From Epithemia pelagica (Eukaryota; Bacillariophyta; Bacillariophyceae; Surirellales; Surirellaceae): DNA of 64,000 nt. The translations under genes and the position numbers were made by a program. The notes beneath the pieces were generated by a model. It made no database searches. It was not told where the DNA came from and was given only the letters and a program-made list of their open reading frames with translations. The stretch covers positions 868,001-932,000 of the forward strand of contig OX337239.1 in the NCBI GenBank assembly GCA_946965045.2, in the 5' to 3' direction. Positions 18,799 to 30,495 of this stretch are shown one piece after another (within the stretch, counting starts at the first letter, position 1; the number at the start of each line of letters is the position of its first letter).

Positions 18799-21419
18799 TT
18801 ATTCCATGACATCGTCGCTGTCCTCCTCATTGGTAGCCTCACCAGCAGTACCACCATTGTTCTTATTACGATTGTCATTATCATCGTCGTCCGGTGATTC
18901 CTCCTCACCTTCTCCCAAGACATGATTTTCATCAATGGGTGCAAAGGAGGACGAGGATTGACGGTGCTGTTGTTGTTGACCCGAAAACAGATGCATCGAG
19001 CCATCTCCACTACTGGTAGCAATATTTCCAGCAGTGAAAAACAAGGGCATGGCACTACTACTTCCCATGTTTGTTCCAAAATCAAATGGATTCGACTTGG
19101 CCGCCGTTGTCCAAGAGGAACCAAAAATACCACTTCCCGTCGTGAGTTTGGTATTGTTATTCGGGTGGCTCAAGGACTGCGATTCCATCTCATCGGCGGA
19201 TGCCGCAGCGGCGGCGGCCGCGGTGGCTGGTAGATTGAGTGTGGTCAAATCAACCGACGATCGTCGTGACTTGTCAAAGACATAGTCACCACCATTCCCA
19301 ATCCCACTCATGCCGACGTCCAACAATCCACCACTGGAGGTTTCCGCACCACTACAACGACTGTTGCTGTGACCCACACTGGCCGTGGGTGCATCTTCGA
19401 CCGTATCATCCTCGTCATCATCATTATCTTCTTCAATCGGATCTTCGGCATCGGAACTGGTATCATCAAAGTCACGCCATTGTTCTTCTTGTTCGGCATC
19501 GTCTGGTTCTTGGTCATTGTGAATGGCATAGGACGACGACGAATGATGCATGTTGTTGTGGTTGCTACTGTCTTCCTTGACCAATCCCAATCGAATTCGT
19601 TTTTGAATTTCTGGTTCCGAGACATGGGCCAAACTCACCGAATCTCGTCGATGTACATATTGATTCTTATAGGCCGGAGATCGGTTAATGACTTGCAACT
19701 TGTCATTGTCCACCAAGATACAACCGGCCATGGCATGACTGCCTTGGTTGTGATCTTGACTGGTGGAAAAGACGGTAAAGACCCGGGCCCCCTTACTGAC
19801 CGCTACACCTTCGGCATGAGCCTCGTGAGCACGCATAATATAGGAACAATCCACTTGTTCCAAAAATTGCGTCACCGCCTTGTGTCCAAAACAAATGGCA
19901 CCACCCCCTCGTAGAGATTCACCATATCCGGTAACTGGATCAACAGTAGTCAATTCCTGTTCCTCCGACGCTGGATCACTCCATATACAGTCCGAAGCGA
20001 CTTGTTGATATTTTTCATCCTCGTGTTCATAGGGTGGGTTTCTGCAAATAAACACACAAACAAACAAAAGAGAGAGAGAACCAAGACACCAATGGTTCCA
20101 CGCCAAATCACACACACACACACCCAAATCAGCAACGTCTGTATCGTGAGAAACTGCCACCAACCATGCACAAACACACAACACTCGAATGTCACGTACA
20201 TGCCGGCAACTTTGGGAACGGTCAAAATATCTTGAATCCGTGTCGTGGCATGCCGCCGACGAGGGTCGTCGTCGTCTTGGTCTTCTTCATCGCGGCTGCT
20301 GGACGACGACACGGCCATGGCCGTGGTACTCGAATTCGACAAGGACGACGACAGGGGCCGGGGAATGCCTCCATGAACACAAAAAATATCTTGATCAATC
20401 ACGGCGGCCAAGGGCAATCGATCAAAGGCTTGATTGCAAACTTCCCAGACTCGATAGCCAATGTCATCGCCAAAGCGGGCCCGGCATTGATACATGAAAC
20501 TCCGATCGCCATAATGTTCTTCCCATCCATTGACATCCCGCGTTTCGTGATTGCCCCGCAACAAGTAGAGTTTGGTCGGATTTTGCAATTTCAAGGCAAA
20601 CAAATAGGCCAAACATTCCAAACATTGCTTGCCCCGATCGACATAGTCACCCAAAAACAAAAAGTTGCCCGCCGTCAAACTCAAGCCGAGACGCCACAAA
20701 TTGTCACTAAAAAAGTGCAAATCTTCCAAATTGCCATGAATGTCGCCAAAGACATAGGCGGGCGATTGCAAAAAGACGACGCGAGGTTCCGTTTCCAACA
20801 AGTGGCGCACGCGGACGGTAATTTTGTACAAATCCTTGGCAAATTGTTGCGAATTCAAGTAATCCAAATGTTGCGAAGGACGTTGAAACATGTCAATAAT
20901 GCGTTGAATCGGAGGAGGATTTTGCGGAGACAAGGACGCCGGAGTCGACGATCGGTAAGCACCTCGGGCATTGTTCTGGAAGGATGACGATGCAAAGGGG
21001 TTGGAGGACCGATGCGAATCGCCCTGTTGTTGAAGTTCCAATTGATCCAAAGCTTGTCGTGTAGCAATGCTGGCATTGCGTCCCAATCGTTCTCGTTGTG
21101 CCGAAATGATATTGTGATGAGTTCGATCGCCATTGACTTCTTCCCGAACATTCATGGCATGCGGAGACAAGGGAATGTGCCGCCGCTTCTTCTTTTTGGA
21201 TGATCCATTGGTTGCCGATCCAGAAGGATTGGTAGACGCCAAGGCCGCTTCCAATTGCGCCGATAAGGAGTGGACGCGGTCTTGCAACACGTTCACTTGT
21301 TCCTCTTTCCGTTGCAATTCTTGATGAAAGGCCAACGACTGTTCCTCGTTGCCAGTGCCCGTCGTCGTCGTCGTTGTTAGGGGACTACTGCTGCTGCTCG
21401 TACTGGTGCCCGTCGTCAT
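18799..21419 (-). CDS. PPP-family Ser/Thr protein phosphatase, two exons
   Basis: Exons 21419-20200 and 20041-18799, joined across a 158-bp intron (20042-20199) with GTACGT at its start and TTTGCAG at its end; the join restores ...[12 protein letters not shown]... and gives 820 aa. The metal and catalytic motifs are all present: GDIHGN, GDYVDRG, RGNHE, the FCVHGG strand, and the C-terminal RAHEAHAEG with the final metal-binding His. CIWSDP matches the conserved WSDP of PP1/PP2A relatives. N-terminal to the domain are a Thr/Ser tract, a coiled coil (about residues 35-75) and a basic KKKKRR motif. A Ser/acidic insertion of about 40 residues sits after the HGG strand. The C-terminal 250 residues are acidic and disordered, with a poly-Ala tract. 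The specific PPP subfamily is not clear. ATG chosen at 21419. Confidence 0.88.
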
Positions 21420-22089
21420 CCTGGTCCAATCGTCGTTGTCGTTTGCTCCAGTCAACAGTACGGCGTTTCACCCAAACGTTGCGATTGCGTTCTCTCGAGA
21501 ATGGCCTCTGTAGTGGTCGAGGCTACCTGCCGTACTACCTAGTGCCTGAGAATGGGATTCTTGTTGTTTCTGGAGGGTATGTTTCGTTCGCTCGACAAAC
21601 AATAATCTCGACCGACAACTCCACGATCACGCGTGTCTCTCGTCTTTGGAGGATGAGATGGTTTGTTTTATTTGTGGCGTTTGTGTGGTTTGTGGATACA
21701 CACAACTCTTCCTCTCTATTATGATGTTCTACCTACGTTTTTCTGCAGAGGACGAGCCGACGTTTTTCCCACCGGTTCGGTCTTCTCCGATCCTGTTCGT
21801 TGTTCTCTCCTAAAAAAAAGATCCCATGGGGGGGAAGCATGCGTGACGTGCGCGTGCCGGCGTCTTAACTGGCATTGGCATTGGTGGGGGACATTTTTGG
21901 GGAGACAGTTCTGCGACTGCATGACGTCAGACGACAGGGCTTCGCGTCTCTCGTCATGACACGCACACATCATCCTCCCAATCGCCCTGTCTTCTTGTTC
22001 TCCATCATCTTGATTTTCCCTGTTTTTTGTTGATTGCAACATATCTTCTTGTGTGTGTTGGATCCTTTTGTTTACCAACGACCATCACC
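21420..22089. promoter_or_regulatory. Divergent promoter region between the phosphatase and BioD-like genes
   Basis: About 670 bp. Contains TGACGTCA-like sequence (ATGACGTCAG, 21921-21930), a palindromic CRE-type core, about 160 bp upstream of the BioD-like ATG. No coding sequence recognised. Confidence 0.4.
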
Positions 22090-24248
22090 ATGACAACGAC
22101 AATATATCTTCGAACGGCCATTACTCCAGCTTGTTCGTATTGGGATCGTCGTCTACTCCATCGTTCTTCCTGGTGCCGTTGCCTCCGAGGAGGCCGTCAT
22201 GGCTCCATCCACTACCCAACCACCACAAGCACAAACACACCAACCACTAACAGAAGCTTCTTTGGGGGACGCCAGTCCTGGTTCTCCTCCTCAGTGCCCG
22301 ATTCTTCCACACTACAAGAACCACCACCACCACCACCAGAGACCATGGAGGATGGTCGCAAGTATTGGAAACCACTGGGACCCGATCGATACCAACATCC
22401 CATTTATGTGGCAGGTACGTGTCTTGGGTTGGATGTTGGATTGCGCATGGTAGTATACGACGAGCGTGTATGTCCTCTTGCTTGGGGAGTTGTTGGAGAG
22501 TGTACGTATGTGTTTTGTAAAGTTTTGGTGATTCTCATGATTCTTTGAATGACTTGTGTGATACGGAATGCTGTGTAACACATCAACAAACAAACAACGA
22601 CACTTTTCTCTGTACCATCCATCTGTGATTGGAAACATGCAGCCACACGACAACATGTCGGGAAAACGACCGTTTCCTTGGCCTTGATGAGTGGATTGCA
22701 AAAACGCTTTGACACGGTTGGCTTTATCAAACCTGTCGGTCAACAACACGTGACAGTTCATTGTGATGACGACCACAGTGACGGTGAAATTCGTGTCGAT
22801 AAAGATGTTTGTTTGGTCAAGGAACATTTTCACTTGCATCATTTGCGCTATGCCGATATGAGTCCCGTCTTGATTCCCAAGGGCTACACCAAACAATTTG
22901 TGCAGGGGGAAATCTCGGTCGACGAACAAGTGCACAAGGTCCACGAGGCCATGCACCGGGTCAGTCACGCCAGTCAAGTCGTCTTGTGCGAAGGGACTGG
23001 TCATACCGCCGTGGGCAGCATTGTCGCCCTCAACAATGCCCAATGTGCCAAACTCATGGGCGCCGATATGGTCTTGGTCGCCAATGGAGGATTGGGCAGT
23101 GCCTTTGATGAGGTGCGTATGTATATGTGTCTGTGTGTATTGGGTGACGGCAAACACTGCGAGTTGTGTCGTGGTCATGGTGTGAGTTTTTGATCACTCA
23201 CTCTGCTTTCCTTGGTTTGGTGGCGCCGTTGCACTTTTACAGTTGGAACTGAATCGAATCTTGTGTCAACACTACAATGTACGGATTGCCGGCATTGTCA
23301 TTAACAAGGTAATTCCCGATCGATTGGAACAAACCAAACATTTCATGACCAAGGCGATCGAAAAAGCCAATTGGGGGATTCCACTCTTGGGATGGTACGT
23401 GTTTTGTGCCGTATTTTGTGAGAGTGAGAGAGAGTGTTGCAAATGGGAGAAACGACCGAGTCTACCAGTGTGTTGGTGTCTTGCGCATGGCGTTGTATGC
23501 GGGGTGTGTCTATCAGTCTCTCACTGGATCCATGGTTACTCTCTCTCTCTTTATGAAACTGTATCGTTTTGCAGCGTCCCGGATCGCAAATTTTTGGGAT
23601 GTCCTGCCTTGGCTGATTTGGAACGCTTGTTTCAAACAACTCTCTTGTCCGGTCAGAAACATCGATTTCGACATTACAGTCCCAGTGAAATCAATTTGGT
23701 CGTGACGGATCTCAAGCGATTTCTGCAAAATTTGAGGTACGTTTCCAAACCACAAGACTTTTGTTTTTTAAACTCATGGAACACTTATCGTTGTTGTCGT
23801 TTCCTGTGTCGTGCTTGTCTGGTCTGGTGTCGTCATGAACTGTAGAATACGAAATCGTCGTACCTTGTATATTTGTCATTCCACGCGGGAGGATTTGATT
23901 TTGGGATTTTTGGGTGAGTACCAACGCATCAAGCAAGAAAGCAGCAGCGACGACAATGCCTTTGAAGCAGCCTTGATTGTCTGTGGTCGCAAGGGCGTGT
24001 ATCAATTGTCTCGGGAGGTGGAAGATATGATTGTCAGTCATGTCGAAGCACCAGTCTTGCATGTGGGCTTGTCCAGTCACGATGTTGTGAGTCGCATTCA
24101 TGGATTTACTCCCAAACTCAATTTGGAAGATCGCAATCGCGTCGATGTCGCCGTCGATCATTACGAAGGCTTTCTGGATTTTGAGACTCTGTTGGAACGG
24201 ACGCAAAGCAGCAGTTATCACGAGGAGCCAACCACAACGACTCGATAG
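22090..24248 (+). CDS. BioD-like P-loop protein with C-terminal DRTGG domain (Pta N-terminal-like), five exons
   Basis: Exons 22090-22414, 22643-23112, 23243-23394, 23575-23736 and 23846-24248; all introns are GT-AG (228, 130, 180 and 109 bp), and the spliced length gives exactly 503 aa. The N-terminus is basic and Ser/Thr-rich, suggesting an organellar presequence of about 40-80 residues. The splice between exons 1 and 2 reconstructs the Walker A motif ATRQHVGKTT (about 109-118). The following KPVGQ, VLCEGTGHT and ADMVLVANGG strands match dethiobiotin-synthetase-like AAA_26 domains. The C-terminal part (about 300-500), with TLYICHSTREDLI, AALIVCGRKG and a HDVVSRIHGFTPKL block, fits the DRTGG domain. 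This pair forms the N-terminal regulatory part of some bacterial phosphotransacetylases and exists alone in cyanobacteria and plants. No acetyltransferase domain follows. Substrate unknown. Confidence 0.88.
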
Positions 24249-25550
24249 GTCGAAGAAGTAAAGTTAGTGCGGTTAGAGAGAGAAGAGAAGAAGAAGAAGA
24301 AGAGGAATCGCTCTTGGAATTTTGCCTCGAGTGGGACAATTTCGTTCGACCATGGGGCCCTTTCTCTCACCGCCCGGCCTCAACAAGGTTGTGTTTGCCT
24401 TGCAAACTTCAATGGCACACAATGACAACATTCGTACCCGAGACATGAGAGGACCAGAACAAAAACAACGAGCCATGGAGTCGTTTCGTCATAAGGTGAA
24501 AGGATCATTGTACTCGTTCGAGTATAGGTTTGGCTATGACCACCTATGGCCACCCCTAGAGAGGAGAGACTCACGAACCGTTCAATTTACTCCTTGGCAG
24601 TAGGTCTGAGCATAGGTTTCAAAGCTAATCTAAAGCTCTTCAACTACCTATGTATTGTGATTAATTTCAAACTGTTACTTTCTATCGAGACGACGCATAT
24701 AGCCCTAACTTTGTGCGAGAAACGACCTCGTTCATTCCGTCGTTCTTCGATTGATCCAGATCAAGCGAAAGGGAGGTTTGCCGAGTGCACAAAAGATTCT
24801 AGGAGAACTGACGGACACGGAACCATTCAAATCATCACTGCGGAAAATCGGGGTTTCCATTTCATTTGGGCCATGACTGCAGTCTTTGCATCTACGCAAT
24901 CAGAAAAATGTATGATCCTTGGAGGATGATAATTTCCTCTACGTCGCCTCGTAATCTGGAAAGAAACAAAAGCAACAACAGAACTCACCCCGTGGCATTA
25001 TTTTGTCTTTTTATGAATCACTCCCTCCATCGTCATCCGAAATACGCACTCATACCTCGACGACTTCCCTACGTCTAACCTTACCTATTGGTCCAGTGGA
25101 GACAAATCTTTGTGGAGACGGTTCACCCGCCAGGCGTGCGGGTGAGGACTTCTTTTATACGCGATTCAAAGGCGGTCGTCCCCCCGACCATCCCCCAAAC
25201 CCGCGCATATCTTTGTGGTTCGTCGTCGCTCTCTCTCTCTGTCGCACACACGGACACGATGACTGCCGTGGTGACCGTACAACAGCACCTTCGCGAAAAA
25301 AAACATTCGCGCAAATCTTCGTACTCAACACATCAAAGAGAAAGTGGCGAGCACAACGGATCCTTACGAGTAACACACACAAATCGTTGCCCTTCCCTCC
25401 TGTATTGTCATTATCATCATCATCTCCGCTTTTCCTAATAATTTGGCTGGACCTTGACCAAAATCCAGCGTAGGTTTGATAACGTCCGAGAGATCCGCAA
25501 GTCCCCATTATTGTTGTCTGGATCCTCCTTGTGCCACTTGAACGACTACC
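24249..25550. other. 1.3-kb intergenic region
   Basis: No supported gene. Visible features are a GAA-rich run (24280-24303) just after the BioD-like stop, and an 8-bp-arm hairpin TCACCCGC/GCGGGTGA at 25123-25145 with a 7-nt loop. A frame at 25003-25473 is open on the plus strand, but it has no recognisable composition and ends near the next gene's leader. Confidence 0.45.
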
Positions 25551-26558
25551 ATGGGAAAAAAGAGTCGCAAAGGTCAATCCAGAGCCGGAAACAAGGTTCA
25601 TCCGAAGCATGGCGAAGGGCATGTGCGCCATTTGCATCAAGAACATGTCACGGCCAAATTAGTTGCTACCGAGGAAACAACGACGACTACCGATTCTACG
25701 ACCAAACCCGAAGAGACCGACGCCCCTACTACTACCACCAGTACTAGCACTACCGCCACGACTACCAAGACGACGACCACCACCAATGGTTCAAGCGAAG
25801 GAAACTCACACAAGGAATTTACCAAATCCTTTCAAACGGCATCAGGAGCAACCTCGCAACCGGAATCTCCCAACCACGACAAACAGGTTGCGTCCTCGAC
25901 ATTGAGCGCCAAACCAACCGCCGCCACAAAGGAGCCAACGGCCGTACCGGCTTCTCCCGACACTGGCGTCACGTCTATTACCACCAAGGCGGAAACGCTC
26001 ACGACCAGTCCACCTCTTGCAGCTACCAAGACGGTCCGTACGGCACGCTTTGCCATGCTGCACGATCCATCGCTCCCCGTTGAAACTGTGACGGTTCCAC
26101 CCAAGGCCACGTCGTCGTCTTCCAATGTCAGCGCCGCGGCACAAGCCTTGGGAACCAATCCTTGCAATGCCACTGCGACGGTTCAAGAACGACTGGCTTG
26201 GGAAGAATCCTTTCCCTTGGCCTTGTGGGCAGCATCTACGACGACAACGACGACGACTGCTTCTGCAACTACAGCAACCCCCAAACCATCCCCCGCACAA
26301 TCCTCCAATAGTACCAACACCAAAGCTGAAACCAAGAAAAAGAGCAAGAGCAAGTCAGCACAAAACGCTTCCTCGAATGTCGTCCAGGAGACTGAACCCG
26401 CATCATCAACCTCTCGTTCCTTGTCGTTGCCCGTGGAGGACGACCAGAGCGACAAGGATGCAAAACCCAACAAGGAACCTGGTCTGGATTGGAAACCGGT
26501 GGCCGCTGCAGCAGTCTTTGCCCTGGCGGTCGTGGCAGCCATGCGTTGGAAACGATAA
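25551..26558 (+). CDS. Thr/Ser/Ala-rich protein with a C-terminal membrane anchor
   Basis: 335 aa. The first 40 residues are basic and His-rich (MGKKSRKGQSRAGNKVHPKHG). A long Thr/Ser/Lys-rich disordered region follows, with one more conserved-looking segment near residues 160-230 (RTARFAMLHDPSLPVETVTVPPK and NATATVQERLAWEESFPLALWAA). The last 24 residues are a single hydrophobic helix (PVAAAAVFALAVVAAM) ending in RWKR, the layout of a tail-anchored protein with a basic C-terminus. No enzyme motif was seen. The ATG follows a clean leader (CTACCATGG). Family not recognised. Confidence 0.7.
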   Translation: MGKKSRKGQSRAGNKVHPKHGEGHVRHLHQEHVTAKLVATEETTTTTDSTTKPEETDAPTTTTSTSTTATTTKTTTTTNGSSEGNSHKEFTKSFQTASGATSQPESPNHDKQVASSTLSAKPTAATKEPTAVPASPDTGVTSITTKAETLTTSPPLAATKTVRTARFAMLHDPSLPVETVTVPPKATSSSSNVSAAAQALGTNPCNATATVQERLAWEESFPLALWAASTTTTTTTASATTATPKPSPAQSSNSTNTKAETKKKSKSKSAQNASSNVVQETEPASSTSRSLSLPVEDDQSDKDAKPNKEPGLDWKPVAAAAVFALAVVAAMRWKR

Positions 26559-27008
26559 AGAAAAAAAGAGTCGCATTGTCCCTTTTGCACACACACACAC
26601 AGAAAGACATACACACATATATACAAAGAGAGAAGCACCACAAAGTAAAAAAAGACTGTACCAAGAAAGCTTGACGATGCAGGCTCTTTTGTTCCCCTAC
26701 AAATTTCACACCATTCTCTTTGGTCGGTCGATGTACGATTCGCCAACTATTCTAAATACAGATATTCTCTACACATTGAGTTGTATTATGAGATATAGTT
26801 CTAGGCTATACGGCGCTGTTGTCTTAACCCCAGAACGAAAGAATGAGTATTAACATCCTTCTTGCGATGTAGACGAAAGATGAGGAAAGGAGTCTGTAGA
26901 AGCGTCAACGACAGGTACGTTGTCCCTGGTTTTGTCTATAACTAAAAGCATCTTCTCTCACAGAGTATTATCTACCTTCTTCGACTACATGACCGCAATT
27001 TCATTGGA
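26559..27008. other. Convergent spacer
   Basis: About 450 bp with short (CA)n and (AT)-rich runs at 26590-26620. No gene. Confidence 0.4.
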
Positions 27009-27935
27009 TTACTGGCAGGCGGATGATCCTAGCAATGGTGGAACATTGACTTCGAGGGATTCGTCAAAGTCGCCCGTAAATCCCACAGCCTGCGCCAAAT
27101 CAGACAGGGATCGTTCTCCGGCCAAGGCTTGTCCGTTCCCCAAGACCCAAGTGGGAAATCCGGTAATTTCCGGAGCCTTACGACCACGACGGCCTCCCTT
27201 TCCAATCCCACAGAGTTGAGGTTGGGCTTGATAGCCTTGGGGAGCACATTCCACAGTCTGCAATTGTGCCCAAGCCTGACGACCCCAAACTTCTCGATGT
27301 CGTGCACAATGAGGACACCAATAGGCTGTGTAAATCACAGCTCCCGATTCTCTTACAAATTGAGCCAAGGCAATGGCTTGATCGGTCGAATTGCGTTGAA
27401 TACGTTTGGGAACGTATGCGAATTGACCGTCGGCATTTCGTACTGGAAAGTATCCCAATTCTTCGGCAATCACTGCAATCGGGGGAGCTGCATTGACCGG
27501 AGTGGGTTGAGATACCACGCCGCTGATCGCCAACAAGGATGAGGTGACTAGCCATGGAATCGAAAAGAGAGACCGACGATCGAAAAGGGAAACTCCACCC
27601 CTTTTGGCAGTGTTGTCGACGTAGTCTGTGGAAAGCGGTATTTGCTCTTTCTGGTACTGTTTCAGATTTTGTCCAGTTCTTCTTGTGGTCATATGGTCGT
27701 CACTTTCATCGTGATTTGTAGAGGAGGCCGGTAAAGACGACGACAAGGAATGAAAGGGTAATTCTCCGAGGCGATCTCCGATACACTCACGAATTACACG
27801 TCTACCAGACGTTGAGGGACTACTAGATAATAATGCCTCAACTCGGACAAGGCGTGATACTGGAAGTTCCCAACCAAACAAGAACACACAAAACATCCAA
27901 CAAGGAAGTGCGTGTATCGTTTGCTTCGTCCTCAT
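27009..27935 (-). CDS. Predicted thylakoid-lumen thioredoxin-like oxidoreductase (VKOR-partner type)
   Basis: 308 aa. The C-terminal half is a thioredoxin-like domain: GAVIYTAYWCPHCARHREVWG with the CPHC active site at Cys207-Cys210, then the cis-Pro strand EITGFPTWVL. The same WCPHC...GFPTW arrangement is found in the thioredoxin domain fused to VKOR in plant LTO1 and cyanobacterial VKOR proteins. Here the VKOR membrane domain is absent. Targeting is layered: a signal-peptide-like N-terminus (residues 8-28), a Ser/Thr-rich transit region, and at about 118-150 a second signal starting with DRRSLFS and ending in VNAA, typical of twin-Arg lumen import. Additional cysteines near 227 and 240 and a Cys next to the C-terminus may form disulfides. 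A role in oxidative folding in the lumen is inferred. Confidence 0.8.
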   Translation of the reverse strand: MRTKQTIHALPCWMFCVFLFGWELPVSRLVRVEALLSSSPSTSGRRVIRECIGDRLGELPFHSLSSSLPASSTNHDESDDHMTTRRTGQNLKQYQKEQIPLSTDYVDNTAKRGGVSLFDRRSLFSIPWLVTSSLLAISGVVSQPTPVNAAPPIAVIAEELGYFPVRNADGQFAYVPKRIQRNSTDQAIALAQFVRESGAVIYTAYWCPHCARHREVWGRQAWAQLQTVECAPQGYQAQPQLCGIGKGGRRGRKAPEITGFPTWVLGNGQALAGERSLSDLAQAVGFTGDFDESLEVNVPPLLGSSACQ

Positions 27936-28363
27936 GGCGGCTTTTATTCGGATCTCATGACAACATGATTCGGCGTTGTCGGCAGACCATCATCAAGATT
28001 TTCTTTCGACTCAAAAGCGAGTCACTGCTTGACGGTCGGACGGCGAAACGAATCTCTTGTGGTCGCATTTCATTGGTTGATCTGGTAGGGTCTGATTGGA
28101 TCTCCCCCAAATAACCCCCACCTTCCACCTTCCTTGAGGGAGAGGTGGACCGTCTCACCTTTTTCATGCAACGCTCACTTCTGTTTTCTCACAACGATGA
28201 AGGTGCTCTTCCTTTCTCCATTAAAAGCTCCCTTCTATTGTGTAACGAACTATATGACAGCGATGGCAGTCAAGCGAGTCTATTAAATATTTGTAGTGGG
28301 AGAATCTATTGTCTTGTTCCGGATAAGAAGAGCGGAGCCCAAAATCCAAAGGACCTGCAGCTA
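27936..28363. other. Intergenic spacer between tandem minus-strand genes
   Basis: About 430 bp, containing the promoter of the lumenal oxidoreductase gene and the 3' end of paralogue A. No gene recognised. Confidence 0.4.
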
Positions 28364-29600
28364 CTACTGCGGTTGGTAGAGCTCCGGCGAATCCAGTTTC
28401 GGATTCTTGTATTCCATGTAGGAAAGGACCATCCATTGACAATGGCATTTGACGACAGCTTCGGAGAGTTTGGCAATACTGCGTGGCGTTGCTGCCACAA
28501 CCGTGTTCATGGAGCCACTCACAAGCCCCAAAGTGTTGCTTCCTGTACTGGTACTACCGCTGATCAACAAGGACAAATCATGAGAACAGCGCGACAATTG
28601 ATGTCGATGAAATTCTCGTTTGCAATACTGTCGTATCATATGCACATACAGATACAATGATTTCCACGCCGCCATGAGCAGAGATCGTATCCTCTCAGGA
28701 TCACTACTAGCATGTTCCTCGTCATTTTCTTTTGTCTCCGCCTGGTCTCTTGCATCTATTGCCTTGTCACGGACCGCCATGACTAAGGAATGCCACTTGG
28801 ACAAGGATACTATACACTGGTTCAAGTTGTAGGACAGACCATGGTCGTCCTCCTCCATAATCGATTCCACAGCCTCCGCTGGATCGATCGAGATGGTGTC
28901 GTGCAACTCTTGTACTCTGATAAAACAGAGAGAAAAGACAAATCAATCATGTGACAACAAGCAAGTTCATCCAACATACATATGGTGAGAACAGCCAGTC
29001 AGTCATCTGAAGCAACGAGTTTCTTGTGTTGTGGAAGCAACGCCAGGTGCATACGTACAATTGTTCGTCAAGGCTCTGAGAGGTAGCTGCATCCAGGAGG
29101 CAACATACCGAGATTTCAAACCCCTGGTGAGCTTCTAAGAGTTTGTCACGAACTAGTTTTTGTTGCTTTTGCAAAGGATTTGTGGTGGAACTTGCCGTGG
29201 CTGCGGCAGCAGCAGCTGCAGAACTGCCGGCATAGGACAAACTTTTACGGCCACCACCACTCAACCGTTGGTGAAGGCCATGGGCCGAGGAGGCAGCCAG
29301 AGCAATTCTGGACAAGGCACCCTGTGAAGCTCGTCGAATATGGGATTGTCGTGTTGTCGCTGCCGCCGATGTCGACGATGACGGTAACAGCAATAAAGAA
29401 GAGGAAGACAAACTGGATGCCAAATGGGATGCGATTTTGTTGGAATACGGATCGTTGCTTACCGCCTTGCCCTTCTTGACGACGACTGCGTCTACAGAAG
29501 AACTTGGTGTTGTCGGCGTCTCGTTTTCGACAATGCTCTTGTCGTTACCCGCAGTGCGAACACTGCTGTTCTTCTTGTTCTTCCCCACAAACTTGAGCAT
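28364..29600 (-). CDS. Unknown helical protein, paralogue A of a divergent gene pair, two exons
   Basis: Exons 29600-29059 and 28916-28364; the 142-bp intron (28917-29058) starts GTACGT and ends ATCAG, and the join reads ...SLDEQL-VQELHD..., giving 364 aa. The N-terminal 140 residues are Lys/Ser/Ala-rich and disordered, with a poly-Ala tract. The C-terminal 220 residues are predicted mostly helical, with KLVRDKLLEAHQGFE, LLMAAWKSLYLYVHMIRQYCKRE and a final AKLSEAVVKCHCQWMVLSYMEY block. Paralogue B, transcribed away from it, has matching blocks in the same order (AQERFEASLDDLLDFL, LTLSAWECLGRYLTLIQKRM, GHVSEAVVTCQTQWMAINQQY). No known domain recognised. Confidence 0.78.
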
Positions 29601-30495
29601 GGTTTTTCCATGAAACCGAGACCGTGTTAGTATATTGAAATGGGTTCAATTGTTGTTGTGCTTTGGTCACAGAATAACGTGGCGGAGCCCGTGGCTTGTT
29701 CCACTAGGGTGGCCAATGGCTCAATGCAAGCTTCAAACGTTGTGTTAATGTCGACGGACAGAGTTACTTCTGTTCGTGTCCAACAACAACAACAAAGTTC
29801 CGACACAGCCAGCAGAAAGCGGAGCCCTCAAAACAAAGACACTTGGTTCAACATGCCCAACCAGTATCGTACCCCATCAGCCCCCATGCAGTTGTTAATT
29901 TGAGGCGTAGTTCCACGCGAAACGGGGTTTCCCCAACCGTCTTTTATAGAGCGGCGCGCGTACCAACAAATTTGAACTGACACGTCATAACGCCTATAAC
30001 GGAGTATTATCAAGGCGCGCCAGTCACCAAGTCTTGCTTTTCGGTAACTAGATGAAAAATTTCCTTTCAACGGTACTAGCAGGTTTAAGGCATGCGTGCT
30101 TCGGGGCTATACAAGATCAAAAACGATTTAAGAATCGTCACTATGATCCATAGTGTAAGACATGTGCTCCACTCCCGCCACTTGAGATCCCGGAACCCCG
30201 ACTGGCCATCGCCAATGCCCCCAATCGCTTGTTCTCTCAAAATGGAGTTTTTCTTGTCTTGTCACTCATCATCATCGTGTGTGTTTGAGTTCCTGGGATC
30301 TTGCCGCACCATTGTCGCAAGATTGTTTCCATATCCATCAGACTCTCTTTTACGTACCGTCAACTCGCTTGTCCGATTCTCTTTTGAGCAGAATTGACAG
30401 ACCACAGGGTATATTCACATTCCGCATATCTCGTGCCACTACTCTATTCTCATTTGATTCTACGGCTCCAGCAGTTCTAACGATCAGCGTCTAGA
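29601..30495. promoter_or_regulatory. Shared region between divergent paralogues A and B
   Basis: About 900 bp between the two ATG codons. No coding frame is credible. It includes GGCGCGCC-type and GCGGCGCGCG G+C patches (29950-30025) in otherwise mixed sequence. It must contain both promoters and may act bidirectionally. Confidence 0.45.

Noticed and set aside
20100..20125. (CA)n run near the phosphatase intron
   Set aside because: An ordinary short microsatellite inside the intron; nothing further to report.
25003..25473. 156-codon plus-strand frame before the Thr-rich gene
   Set aside because: No conserved pattern or domain; frequent Pro/Ser/Arg reading from repetitive leader-like DNA.
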